From Anabaena minutissima FACHB-250 (GTDB lineage: Bacteria > Cyanobacteriota > Cyanobacteriia > Cyanobacteriales > Nostocaceae): 59,533 bases of DNA. Below are positions 26,880 to 35,552 of the stretch, one piece after another. The notes beneath the pieces are model-generated. The model was given only the letters and a program-made list of their open reading frames with translations, was not told the DNA's origin and made no database searches. The stretch spans positions 1 to 59,533 of the forward strand of contig NZ_JACJRG010000036.1 in the NCBI RefSeq assembly GCF_014697125.1, in the 5' to 3' direction. The position numbers and the translations under genes were made by a program. The first letter of the stretch is position 1. Every line of letters begins with the position of its first letter.

Positions 26880-28587
26880 AGCTTATGCCTCCCTGACATT
26901 GCTGCTGTAACTGCTGGTTCCAAGAAGTATTCGGCTCTAACTGTTTGGCATGAGATAAAGTTTTTTGAAGTGCCATAGTTGCTACTTTGGGCATCGCAAC
27001 AATGACTTTTGGTACGTTTTGAAGAAATTCCACAGGTGCAGGCGCGTGTTCACTGTCAGATACCAAATATAGAGTTCTCTGTTTATGAGGAGCGTTTAAA
27101 ACTGCCAGGGACATAGCCTCAATAGGTGTAGAAACTAGCATTGCCATCTTGATGGGGTTGCCCAAGTCTCCTCCCAAACTTAAATGAAACCAACCAGGCG
27201 TAGACATCAAACGTCCCTTGCTAGCAGTACAAAAACTAAAAGTATCATTGGTAGCCCCTGGTGGGTGCAAATATGCCCCTGTCACTTTAGAGGCAAGACT
27301 GCGTGCTAGAAATACTGCTTTACCAGTAATATCTGCATATATCAATCCACGCTTGTACAAAGTATCTACAAATTTTGGCGGAAGAGAACGATCGCGTGTC
27401 AGGTATCGCTCAATTTCCACCCACCGATGATGATCTGGTGTAGGTGCAACAAATATAGATGGAGGAATCTGTTGAGCAATATTTAAAGCTTGTCTTCTGG
27501 CGTGGTGAGTAACCGCAGCCAGCATTCCCTCTTCCCCAAAGCAATCCCGCAACCAGACAACTGCATCATCGAAAGTACACTGGTTAACCTGAATTACCAA
27601 CTCCAACGCACCTTTGCCAATGCTGTTGTGCAAATCATCGTGAAACGAAGAGTTGCTAGTGGTGATTATGTGGTGGGTTGACAACCACTGATTCCGCTTG
27701 TCTTGGTTTAAACCCAGTTCATCAGCCACAACTTCCAAGGGTAAATCTTTTAGAAGCTTAATGTCCTGGCGTAGAGCTTGTAATTCTTTTTCTAAATTAG
27801 CCCTGAGTTTTTCACTTCTGGATGCCGTTTCCTCCAATTCGGCTTTTTGTCTGAGCAAGCGAGTGCGATCGCTTAATTGGTAATTGATCAGCTCTAGCTT
27901 TGGGCTGAGAGCTTCAATCACCCGTTCTCGGTAGGATTCGCTTGCTTCATGTATTCGAGGTTTAGGCAGATAACTCTCCAAGTCGAGGATTTCCGAATCA
28001 CGGGATACTGCGGCGTAATATTTCTTAACTGAGGTATAGGTAGCAGCACTACTTTTAATGCCGCGAGAGATACCCAAATGTGCAACAGCATCGGCAAAAC
28101 TATCTTGTAGTTGGGAAAGCTTTTCTCTAGTGCCAAACAAGGCGCGACAGTTGAGCTTTCCTTGCTCGTCCAGTGGCACAATGTAAGCGTGAACGTGGGG
28201 CGTAATTTCGTCTAAGTGCAATTCAGCTTTCAGTAGGCGATCGCCCCAAGCAGAACATAACCATGTGACTGTTGCTTGTGCAAAGTCATCCAAACGCTGT
28301 TTGTCATATGTTTCCGCCTCAAAAAGTCCTTCAGGATGAAAATAATCAGCACTGGCACTTAGTAGCATTTCCACTGCCAGAACAGCATTTGAGCGAATTG
28401 TTTGCAACCCGATTTTGTCTTTCACCAAAGTTACTAAATTGGCGTTGTCATAACTACCATAGAGCGTAACGTTTGTTACTGCTGGGTTTGCATTGGGCGT
28501 GTTTCTAGCTCTGGCTGTGTGAGCTTCATTGCCTCCTAACAACCCCCAGCTTTTAATTTTTTGTATTCTACAGACTGCTAGCGGCAT
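26863..28587 (-). CDS. MOBV-type relaxase with primase/Toprim-like C-terminus
   Basis: 574 residues. The N-terminal Mob/Pre relaxase domain (about 1-200) has the metal-binding motif HLDEITPHVHAYIVPLD (about residues 122-138), plus the N-terminal NPAVTNVTLYGS region. A coiled coil follows (about 225-275). The C-terminal part has a DUF3991-like segment (NQCTFDDAVVWLRDCFG) and Toprim-like strands (LVSTPIEAMSLAVL, LYLVSDSEHAPAP). It would nick oriT and pilot the strand; the tail may prime replication in the recipient. Toprim acidic residues look degenerate, so primase activity is uncertain. Confidence 0.82.
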   Translation of the reverse strand: MPLAVCRIQKIKSWGLLGGNEAHTARARNTPNANPAVTNVTLYGSYDNANLVTLVKDKIGLQTIRSNAVLAVEMLLSASADYFHPEGLFEAETYDKQRLDDFAQATVTWLCSAWGDRLLKAELHLDEITPHVHAYIVPLDEQGKLNCRALFGTREKLSQLQDSFADAVAHLGISRGIKSSAATYTSVKKYYAAVSRDSEILDLESYLPKPRIHEASESYRERVIEALSPKLELINYQLSDRTRLLRQKAELEETASRSEKLRANLEKELQALRQDIKLLKDLPLEVVADELGLNQDKRNQWLSTHHIITTSNSSFHDDLHNSIGKGALELVIQVNQCTFDDAVVWLRDCFGEEGMLAAVTHHARRQALNIAQQIPPSIFVAPTPDHHRWVEIERYLTRDRSLPPKFVDTLYKRGLIYADITGKAVFLARSLASKVTGAYLHPPGATNDTFSFCTASKGRLMSTPGWFHLSLGGDLGNPIKMAMLVSTPIEAMSLAVLNAPHKQRTLYLVSDSEHAPAPVEFLQNVPKVIVAMPKVATMALQKTLSHAKQLEPNTSWNQQLQQQCQGGISYVTLG

Positions 28588-29054
28588 AAGACAGGCGTTT
28601 CATGCAAATAATCTGTTGATACATCCATCGATCACATAATTTCACCGAAATGTAATTATCACATTACGGTAATTTCAATTGCATTAAAATCTACCATTGG
28701 TATTACGTGATTATAAAAAAATAGGTCAAATTTTTTATAAAATTTCTGTGTATTTTAACTTAAAAAATTGTTATTGTAGGGGCTATTAATAGTTGCAATT
28801 AGCAGTAGCATATTTGCGAAAATAGTGTAATTATACACAAAAATATTTTAATAATCTGTCGCTGTAATTATTTCCCAATAAGAGCTTCAGCATTTTTTAC
28901 CCTTAGTCAGCTAGTGAAGCAACTTATATAAACTGGATTAATTTTTATACATCTTTATTTAGTGCTGTCTAGAGTAGTAGAGAATCTGTCTGTTGTTCAA
29001 TGGCAGGCTTCATTAAAAATTAGTTACTAAAAGAAGAAACTAATATTTGGATTT
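28588..29054. other. Spacer upstream of the relaxase; possible oriT
   Basis: No gene. An imperfect 10-bp inverted repeat, ACCGAAATGT (28644-28653) and ACATTACGGT (28661-28670), lies 57 bases upstream of the relaxase start. MOBV oriT sites are usually just upstream of the relaxase gene and contain inverted repeats, so this is the best oriT or operator candidate. Confidence 0.35.
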
Positions 29055-29399
29055 ATGGACAGCTTAATTGAGTTAATAAATGTTCAAGCGCAAAATATTT
29101 GCTTTTCGTTTATAAGTAAAACTAATGACTATTACTTGAGCCTCAAGAGGCTAAGTTTTAAATCGGCAGTAAATATGAAGTCCGAATTTTATGATGGCAA
29201 GCAAAATAATTTTTTAGTATTTTTATGCCATCAATTGTGTAGTGAGTTCACAATTAAAATTTTCAATAATCGGTATATTTTTTCGCTATTTAATCTGGAT
29301 GGTGTACGAGCTTTTTTATCGAAACAACATTTGACTCAACATTTATGTGCTGATATGGAAGCTCCGACTATTGCAATTGAACTGAAAGCCTTGCTGTAA
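29055..29399 (+). CDS. Small hypothetical protein
   Basis: 114 residues with no recognised motif. Contains DGKQNNFLVFLCHQLCSEFT and NRYIFSLFNLDGVRAFLSKQ, consistent with a small mixed alpha/beta fold. It is the first gene upstream of the parC-like region and reads toward it. No clear Shine-Dalgarno, so it might not be expressed. Confidence 0.4.
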   Translation: MDSLIELINVQAQNICFSFISKTNDYYLSLKRLSFKSAVNMKSEFYDGKQNNFLVFLCHQLCSEFTIKIFNNRYIFSLFNLDGVRAFLSKQHLTQHLCADMEAPTIAIELKALL

Positions 29400-29430
29400 G
29401 ACTTTTACGGATTTTTTAAAGTATTTATTT

Positions 29431-29540
29431 CGGGTGGAGCTAACTGGAGCCAACTGGAGCCAGAAAAAAATATTAATTACATAAGCTCTGTTAATAATTC
29501 GGCTCTAAGTGTCTCCAAATGTCTCCATTTGGCTCCAAAT
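29431..29540. promoter_or_regulatory. parC: parC-like centromere and promoter of the parM-like gene
   Basis: Three 10-bp units containing ACTGGAGC or GTGGAGC run from 29431 to 29460, in exact 10-bp phase. After 40 bases come four 10-bp units on the opposite strand (GGCTCTAAGT, GTCTCCAAAT, GTCTCCATTT, GGCTCCAAAT) from 29501 to 29540. The 40-base gap is AT-rich and promoter-like. Two phased repeat clusters flanking a promoter upstream of parM is the layout of R1-type parC, where ParR binds. The parM-like ATG is 33 bases on. Confidence 0.7.
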
Positions 29541-29573
29541 TTAGGATTAAAAAATTAACTCTGATTTATATCC

Positions 29574-30728
29574 ATGAAAAAAAAAACTTCGACTAAGAAT
29601 AATTTTGATATTCCTCCCCTCGTTATTCTTGTCTTAGATTTTGGAGGAAGCGGTACAAAAGGAATTTACTCCTTATACGGCAGTTCTGAAATATATTCGC
29701 TGTTCATGGAACCGGAAGTAGGGGATGTAACAGTGGAATCGGTTAAAACTCACGAACAGAATTTGATGGGAGCAACTGATCCAGAAAATAGGGCGTGGGT
29801 GTCGGTTAGTGGTAAGACAAAGGTAGTAGGATATTTAGCTCAAAGCAAGTTCCACGCTAATACAGGATTAGTTGAGTTGAAGTACGAGCGGGCTGTTTAT
29901 AAAACATTAGCCGCAATTTGGGTAGTTAAGGAGAAACTGAACCTGCCATCCAAAATGAGAATTTTTCTTTCAGTTCTGCTACCTCCTGGGGAATTTGAGA
30001 ACAAAGTTGAATTTGAACGATTAGTGCGGACTTTCGGTAGCAATTACTTAGCAGTTGGCTCGCAAATGCAGGTAGAGTATCTGATGTTTAAATGCTTACC
30101 AGAGGGTGCTGGAGTATTTTTATCCCACCAAAAGCGTGTGGGACAGGCATTAAAACAGAGAGTGTGCGCGGTGGTGATGGTCGGCTTTCGGAATGCGTCA
30201 GTTTTAATTTCTTACAGAGGCATTGTGTCTAAGGAAGGAAAAATGTCAGATTTAGGCATGGTGAGGATGCTGGAAAAAGTAGTCAGCGCAACATCAGGGC
30301 AAACCGTGGAACGCTTGACAAAAGCGATCGCTGAAGCAGGAAGTGATATTGACACTCGTCCTCTAGTGCGGGTGTTGCGTTCTCGAAGTAGAGAAGGACG
30401 GACATCTGAGTTAACAAAGATTCTCCAGGTAATTAGGACAGCTCGACATGAATATGTTGCAGCCTTGACGAGTTGGCTAGATCAAGTTGTGCCGCCAGAT
30501 GTAGAAGAAATATTATTTTGTGGTGGCACTGCGGATTATCTAAAAAAAGAATTGAATTCACACTATCCAGCTATACCTTGCATATTTTCTGGTGTTTCTA
30601 TTCCCAAAAACTTAGATAAATACTCCCTTGGTAATCGCTTGGCAGATGTCTATAGTGCATTTTTGTATTTCGACGAAAGAGTGAAACACCATTTTGCTCA
30701 TCATGCTGAGGTTATCAGCCATGTCTAA
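29574..30728 (+). CDS. ParM/StbA-like actin-type segregation ATPase
   Basis: 384 residues. Actin-fold signatures: phosphate-1 loop LDFGGSGTKGIY (about residues 22-33), phosphate-2-like VVMVGFRNASVLISYRG (about 205-221), adenosine motif LFCGGTADYLKKEL (about 319-332). The parC-like repeats lie just upstream and a ParR-like gene overlaps downstream. It would form filaments that push plasmid copies apart. The ATPase family is well supported; the partition role comes from context. Confidence 0.78.
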   Translation: MKKKTSTKNNFDIPPLVILVLDFGGSGTKGIYSLYGSSEIYSLFMEPEVGDVTVESVKTHEQNLMGATDPENRAWVSVSGKTKVVGYLAQSKFHANTGLVELKYERAVYKTLAAIWVVKEKLNLPSKMRIFLSVLLPPGEFENKVEFERLVRTFGSNYLAVGSQMQVEYLMFKCLPEGAGVFLSHQKRVGQALKQRVCAVVMVGFRNASVLISYRGIVSKEGKMSDLGMVRMLEKVVSATSGQTVERLTKAIAEAGSDIDTRPLVRVLRSRSREGRTSELTKILQVIRTARHEYVAALTSWLDQVVPPDVEEILFCGGTADYLKKELNSHYPAIPCIFSGVSIPKNLDKYSLGNRLADVYSAFLYFDERVKHHFAHHAEVISHV

Positions 30729-31134
30729 ACATAGGATAAATTTTCGCTGGCGGTATCAGCCGCGCAATGAGATGGATGCGTTAATGCTTGATTACATTGC
30801 TGCTAGTAGTGTTAGAGATACTACGGAAATGATATTGCTAGCACTAAGAGCATTTTGGCTACCAATGGCTGTTGCTAACTCCTCAAAATTTGATGAAGCT
30901 GCAAAACAACGGATAGTCACTGACGCTTACCAAACATTCCTACACCAACTGAGGCAGATTTACGCCACCGCAGGGTTATCTCATTTGCGTTTGACTTCTA
31001 ATCCAGAGCGATCGCCTTCGCCAAACGACTCTAAATCTCATGCCCAGCCTGTACAAAGTCTTCCCACTATAGAGGAACAAAAAGAGATGATAGGACAGTT
31101 TGATTATGACATCAATTCTTTTGAAAACTGGTAA
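30721..31134 (+). CDS. ParR-like centromere-binding protein
   Basis: 137 residues from the ATG at 30721, which overlaps the end of the parM-like gene by 8 bases. The first 50 residues (HRINFRWRYQ, then EMDALMLDYIAASSVRDTTE and MILLALRAFWLP) have the strand-helix-helix pattern of ribbon-helix-helix ParR proteins. The tail (NPERSPSPNDSKS onward) is disordered, and its acidic end may contact the filament, as in ParR. Assignment is from position and fold pattern. Confidence 0.6.
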   Translation: MSKHRINFRWRYQPRNEMDALMLDYIAASSVRDTTEMILLALRAFWLPMAVANSSKFDEAAKQRIVTDAYQTFLHQLRQIYATAGLSHLRLTSNPERSPSPNDSKSHAQPVQSLPTIEEQKEMIGQFDYDINSFENW

Positions 31135-31233
31135 TACCAATTCACGAAAATCTTGAAACAGATCCAAATCCATAAACCCTTGTCAAATCAGGATTTCTCA
31201 ATTGCGTTAGCGGAGCGGGGCGTTAGCCCATTG

Positions 31234-31317
31234 CGAATTGTGAATTGTGAATTGTGAATTGTGAATTGTGAATTGTGAATTGTGAATTGTGAATTGTGAA
31301 TTGTGAATTGTGAATTG
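31234..31317. repeat. Tandem heptamer (GAATTGT)n
   Basis: About 12 near-perfect copies of GAATTGT in the spacer after the parR-like gene. This is a cyanobacterial STRR, not a CRISPR array. A dispersed-repeat piece (GCGTTAGCGGAGCGGGGCG) adjoins at about 31204. Confidence 0.85.
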
Positions 31318-31400
31318 GTATCAGTTAATAACACTAATTCACTGCATGATTACTAACTAAATTGTCCAGTTACTACTTCCATCAAAAACAAATTGGCATT

Positions 31401-32639
31401 ATGACTTTTACAGCACCAACCCCAAATCCAGAAAAAAGAAAAAGAGGCAGACCGAGAAAGAATCCTAGTAATAACCTTAACCAGTCATCAAACTCCCAAT
31501 TACACAATGATGCTATGTCTACAATCAATGAAAATCTCCAAAGAGAAGATGTCACTTGGGAAAGAGAAATAGAAAATAATTCGACTCCGTTAGGCAATAT
31601 CCAAGAATTGGATGCCATAGATACTCAAGATGGTTTGCCGCTAGAAGTAGTAAATAATCTAACTTCTTTAGATACCAATATCCAAGGATTGAATGTCATA
31701 GATACTCAAAATAGTTTGCCCCTAGAATTAGCAAATAATTCGACTCCGTTAGATGCCAATATCCAAGGATTGGATACCACAGATACTAGAGAAAGTTTAG
31801 AGCTAGAAGTGGCCAATGTTGGTAATTCTGCTCTATTACTTGAATCAACAGCAGATGTAACAGTGAATGAAATTCCAGAAGATTTACAGCTACCAAAATC
31901 TGGTAATGACCAAGTTAACCTGAAAAAGCCAGAAACAAGTTTTTCACCATCTACAACTATTCACATTGTAGATGGTGAAAAAGGAGGTGCTGGTAAATCA
32001 TTCTTATCGAGAGCATTTATAGAGTATTGCACCTCAATTGGTCATAGCATTTCAATTGTAGATGCAGATACGAGTAACCAGGATATTGTCAACATTTACG
32101 GCAGTGTAGAAACAGCATTTTTCAGTGATGATGAGAAGCTAGCTAAAGAAGCAGACACAATATTTGACTTGGCATTTGAAAATTCAGTAATCGTGAATTT
32201 ACCTGCTCAAGTTTACTCCAAAGTGACTAAGTGGATAAAAAGTAATAATCTGACTGAAATAGGCAAGGAAAATTCGATTAAATTCGTCAAATGGTTTGTG
32301 TGTACTGGTGGAGTTGATTCCGTAAATTTCTTTCTCCAATCTTTAGATGATTTGGGAGACAGTATACTCCATGTATTTGTGAAAAATTTGGGATTATGTG
32401 ATGACTGGAAATATATTCAGGAGATGCCAGAGTTTGTAGCAGCTCAAACTAAATATAATTTCATCGTCATGGACTTTCCCAAGTTTCCCTTTTGGGAGCG
32501 GAACATGGTTGACCGATTGGGAGTGACTTTTGAAGCTGCGATCGCCCATCCTGATCTCAAGGTGATATCAAAGCAACGCGTTAAGAACTTCCTCAAAGAA
32601 GCCTATGCAGCCTTTGCTGGTACGGGGTTAGTACAATGA
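31401..32639 (+). CDS. ParA/MinD-like P-loop ATPase with AT-hook and internal repeats
   Basis: 412 residues from the ATG at 31401. An AT-hook lies at the N-terminus (KRKRGRPRKNPS). Next come 2.7 copies of a 27-residue repeat (unit NIQGL..IDTQ.SLPLE plus ANNSTPLDA), about residues 64-135. The P-loop is at about 193-203 (EKGGAGKSFLSRAF), with a Walker B-like NFIVMDFPKFP near 355-366. This resembles accessory P-loop proteins of mobilisation or segregation loci (MobD/ParA type). It overlaps the next gene by 4 bases. Specific function unknown. Confidence 0.72.
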   Translation: MTFTAPTPNPEKRKRGRPRKNPSNNLNQSSNSQLHNDAMSTINENLQREDVTWEREIENNSTPLGNIQELDAIDTQDGLPLEVVNNLTSLDTNIQGLNVIDTQNSLPLELANNSTPLDANIQGLDTTDTRESLELEVANVGNSALLLESTADVTVNEIPEDLQLPKSGNDQVNLKKPETSFSPSTTIHIVDGEKGGAGKSFLSRAFIEYCTSIGHSISIVDADTSNQDIVNIYGSVETAFFSDDEKLAKEADTIFDLAFENSVIVNLPAQVYSKVTKWIKSNNLTEIGKENSIKFVKWFVCTGGVDSVNFFLQSLDDLGDSILHVFVKNLGLCDDWKYIQEMPEFVAAQTKYNFIVMDFPKFPFWERNMVDRLGVTFEAAIAHPDLKVISKQRVKNFLKEAYAAFAGTGLVQ

Positions 32640-33394
32640 CAAGCTATGAAGTTAATAGAGTTGACGAAGATTTTTATCCCACCCCTGCTGACCGTCCACA
32701 AAGTAAAGACGTATTTTATACCGCCGATAAATTACTGGCGGAAGCCTTGCAGGGAAAAAGCGAAGCCTTTAAACGTCGAGTAGTGGATTTTGCTCTTAGT
32801 AGCGGCCTATCCCAAGATGACCCTTTATTCTTAGTGTTGGTTGCTACCGGACAATTGGAAGCCATGCTGGAAGATGCACCCGACACTTTGCAGTTGCTGT
32901 TCAAAAACTGGAATCAAGACTTAGCTCGTAACTTAGAATTAGTGGAACACGTAGCAGTCGAGCGGCAGAAGGTTGCTATAGACCGAGCAGCCCACGCTCT
33001 CATTCACAAAGCACAGCTAGCAGAGGGCAGAAAAATTTTGACCGCCATATTCCCTGCGGCCCTCTTAATGTTTTTTATCCTGGGTATGGGCTTCATTATG
33101 GGCATGAGCATCCCACCTTGGATTACTGGGATACTGGGTGGAGGATATACAGATGTTCAGTCAAACCTCTTGACTTGGGAAGAATTAGAGGCCAAGAATT
33201 GGGCGATGTCCAAAGATGGGAAGTTTGCCAAGAATTTAATCGAGTGGAACAAGGGCTACCTAGACAACGGACAGTGCCTCAAGGATGTGCAGAAGCTAGG
33301 TATCGTCTTGTCCCAATATGGACGTAAGGCCAAATCAGGGCATTGTCTCATCTGGGCTACCCCGCCGGAGAAGCGTAAGTTTGTTGAGCCATAA
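32636..33394 (+). CDS. DUF6753-like membrane protein
   Basis: 252 residues. An N-terminal soluble helical part (about 1-140) is followed by a membrane helix pair (ILTAIFPAALLMFFILGMGF, IMGMSIPPWITGILGG at about 143-180) and a C-terminal soluble domain ending LSQYGRKAKSGHCLIW. It is coupled to the preceding ATPase by ATGA overlap. From memory this resembles the cyanobacterial DUF6753 family found beside ParA-like genes. It might anchor that ATPase at the membrane. Confidence 0.6.
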   Translation: MTSYEVNRVDEDFYPTPADRPQSKDVFYTADKLLAEALQGKSEAFKRRVVDFALSSGLSQDDPLFLVLVATGQLEAMLEDAPDTLQLLFKNWNQDLARNLELVEHVAVERQKVAIDRAAHALIHKAQLAEGRKILTAIFPAALLMFFILGMGFIMGMSIPPWITGILGGGYTDVQSNLLTWEELEAKNWAMSKDGKFAKNLIEWNKGYLDNGQCLKDVQKLGIVLSQYGRKAKSGHCLIWATPPEKRKFVEP

Positions 33395-33411
33395 GTATGG
33401 CTTTGACAGAA

Positions 33412-33472
33412 TTTGTGCCAAATTGTTCACAAGCACAAGTCCGCTGATATTTTTGTGCAAAAATGCTCACAA
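33412..33472 (+). promoter_or_regulatory. Pair of 21-bp operator-like repeats
   Basis: TTTGTGCCAAATTGTTCACAA (33412-33432, given here as TTTGTGC...TTCACAA) and a close copy at 33452-33472, 40 bp apart. Each is a partial palindrome TTGTG...CACAA. They directly precede an HTH gene, so autoregulation is plausible. Confidence 0.5.
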
Positions 33473-33510
33473 ATAGTTTTATAAATTAAATAGTGGCTAG
33501 GATTAATTAC

Positions 33511-34806
33511 ATGAATCAAGAACAGTTTAATTCTACCCTCGAACAAATAACTAAAACCCAAAGGATGGTTTTAAAGCAATTTTTGGCTGGGAAGACAGAT
33601 GAAGCGATCACTCAAAGTCTAGGGTTAAATGACGCATCAACTATCAGGCGACATATAGCTAATATCTGTCGATTATTTGAGTTAAGAAATGAGGAGGGAG
33701 AGCATTTTTCTTATCGTCAGGATTTGATTGCAGTATTTGCTAATTTCAGACCTGACTTAGTTAGTCCTCAGTTATTAAGAGGATTGCAATTAACATTGGA
33801 GTTTCCAGAGGGTCAAGTACCTGTAAATTCTATCTTTTATATAAAACGTTCTACTATTGAATCCGATTGCTATCAAGAAATTTATCATCCTGGAACTTTG
33901 ATTTTGATTAAAGCACCAAGGCTGATGGGAAAAACATCACTAATGACTAGAATTATGGCTCATGCGGAACAAAATAATTACCGGACAGTGCAGTTGAACT
34001 TGAGATTAGCTGATAAAGTGATGCTCACTAGTTTAGATAATTTTTTACGTGGTTTGTGTCAAATGGTTAGTCGAGAATTACAACTAGAGGATCAGGTGAA
34101 TGAATATTGGGATCTAGAACTGTTGAGTAGTAATTATAATTGTACAGCTTATTTTGAAGAGTATTTATTGCCGCAAATCGACTGTCCTTTAGTTTTAGGA
34201 TTAGATGAGAGCGATCGCCTGTTCAATTATCCAGAAATTGCTCCAGATTTTTTTGGACTTTTGCGACTTTGGCATGAGAAATCAAAAAATCCTAGTATTT
34301 GGCAAAAACTCAGATTGGTAGTAATACATTCTACCGAAGTTTATATCCAGTTAGATGCCAATAAATCTCCATTCAACGTGGGAATACCCATAAATTTACC
34401 AGAATTTACTCAAGCACAAGTGCAAGATTTAGCATCGCGTCATCAATTAGATTGGCAGCAGGAACAAGTTGAAAAACTGATGGCGATGGTCGGTGGTCAT
34501 CCTTATTTAGTAAGACTCGCAATGTATTATATTAAGCGTCAAAGTTTAACATTAGAAAATTTTTTAGCAACTGCTGCAACTGATGAGGGAATTTATAGTC
34601 ATCATCTCAGACGATTATTAATCAACTTACAAGAAGATATAAAATTATTTGAATCATTCAAAGCATTAATTAACCATACTTCCGAGTCAGTGCAATTGGA
34701 GCGTGTTCAACTTTATAAATTATATGCTATGGGTCTAGTGAAATTTACAGGTGTCAAAGTGCAACCCCGATGCAATTTATATCGACAGTATTTTAGCTAT
34801 GAGTAA
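33511..34806 (+). CDS. HTH (vMAP-type) plus AAA-like domain protein
   Basis: 431 residues from the ATG at 33511 (AGGA upstream). A LuxR/sigma-4-type HTH is at about residues 10-65 (QRMVLKQFLAGKTDEAITQS, IRRHIANICRLFEL). An AAA-like (AAA_35) domain starts at about 105, with VPVNSIFYIKRS, KAPRLMGKTSLMTRI and LVLGLDESDRLF. Such HTH-AAA-like proteins occur in cyanobacterial vWA-MoxR-linked conflict and signalling loci. The P-loop is short and may be inactive. It precedes the AAA-WD40 gene. Confidence 0.72.
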   Translation: MNQEQFNSTLEQITKTQRMVLKQFLAGKTDEAITQSLGLNDASTIRRHIANICRLFELRNEEGEHFSYRQDLIAVFANFRPDLVSPQLLRGLQLTLEFPEGQVPVNSIFYIKRSTIESDCYQEIYHPGTLILIKAPRLMGKTSLMTRIMAHAEQNNYRTVQLNLRLADKVMLTSLDNFLRGLCQMVSRELQLEDQVNEYWDLELLSSNYNCTAYFEEYLLPQIDCPLVLGLDESDRLFNYPEIAPDFFGLLRLWHEKSKNPSIWQKLRLVVIHSTEVYIQLDANKSPFNVGIPINLPEFTQAQVQDLASRHQLDWQQEQVEKLMAMVGGHPYLVRLAMYYIKRQSLTLENFLATAATDEGIYSHHLRRLLINLQEDIKLFESFKALINHTSESVQLERVQLYKLYAMGLVKFTGVKVQPRCNLYRQYFSYE

Positions 34807-34911
34807 ATACAAATATGCTTATCCTTAGAGCAACTCGCCAATAGTACCTGGATTGCCACGTTTTAAATATTTCAAATCTGCATAGATATAATTTACTGTT
34901 TGTACTGATAT

Positions 34912-35457
34912 ATGAACTATATTCACCTAATTTGCTTAAATAACGCCTTGGGTAACCTAGCAATCAGTCTGGGTTTTTCTGCCCTTTATTTTCATAACGC
35001 ATTGAGTAAGCGAGCAACCAATTTGGGTTTTTCTTCCTCTCATTTCCAAAATTTTTATAATCCAGGAATCTTCGGAGGAATAGAGCCAGACATGGAATTT
35101 GTAGTTCCTCAACCCAAACCTAAATCACCAAGTGGTGCAGCCGGAGCTACTGCTATTACTGAAATAGATGAACTTCAGCTAGTTCGTCAACTGTTAGCGG
35201 AACTTTGTGAATCATATCAAAACTCAAATATAACTGAGCTAGAAAAAAAGGCTGCTGTAGGTGAGGCAATTCATATCTTAATGGAAGGCTTAAAGAAGGA
35301 AGAACCAAATTTAAAAGCACGATTGCTAAGAGCTACTTACGGCTATAATTCCTTTCACTTACAAAGATATCTGAGTTTTCAATCTAATAATTTTGTTGAG
35401 ATGACATTAGACGAGCTACGAGAAATACTTGCCCAGAAATTAGAACACGAAATGTGA
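34912..35457 (+). CDS. Hypothetical protein between two AAA-like genes
   Basis: 181 residues from the ATG at 34912; an internal ATG at 35091 is possible (MEFVVPQPKPKSPSG). The N-terminal 40 residues contain a twofold repeat (NALGNLAISLGFSALYFHNA, then a diverged NLGFSSSHFQN copy). The C-terminal domain is helical (VRQLLAELCESYQNSNITEL, KAAVGEAIHILMEGLKKEE). Position suggests an adaptor for the neighbouring AAA-like proteins. Family not recognised. Confidence 0.5.
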   Translation: MNYIHLICLNNALGNLAISLGFSALYFHNALSKRATNLGFSSSHFQNFYNPGIFGGIEPDMEFVVPQPKPKSPSGAAGATAITEIDELQLVRQLLAELCESYQNSNITELEKKAAVGEAIHILMEGLKKEEPNLKARLLRATYGYNSFHLQRYLSFQSNNFVEMTLDELREILAQKLEHEM

Positions 35458-35552
35458 GGTAAATATATGATTTTTATTAATAATTTAACCTAATATGTTT
35501 CAAATAGTCTTCTATTAATTGCTAATACTATAATTTAACTTTGCAAAATATT

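Noticed and set aside
31234..31317. CRISPR-like repeat array
   Set aside because: Tandem 7-base units with no spacers; this is an STRR.
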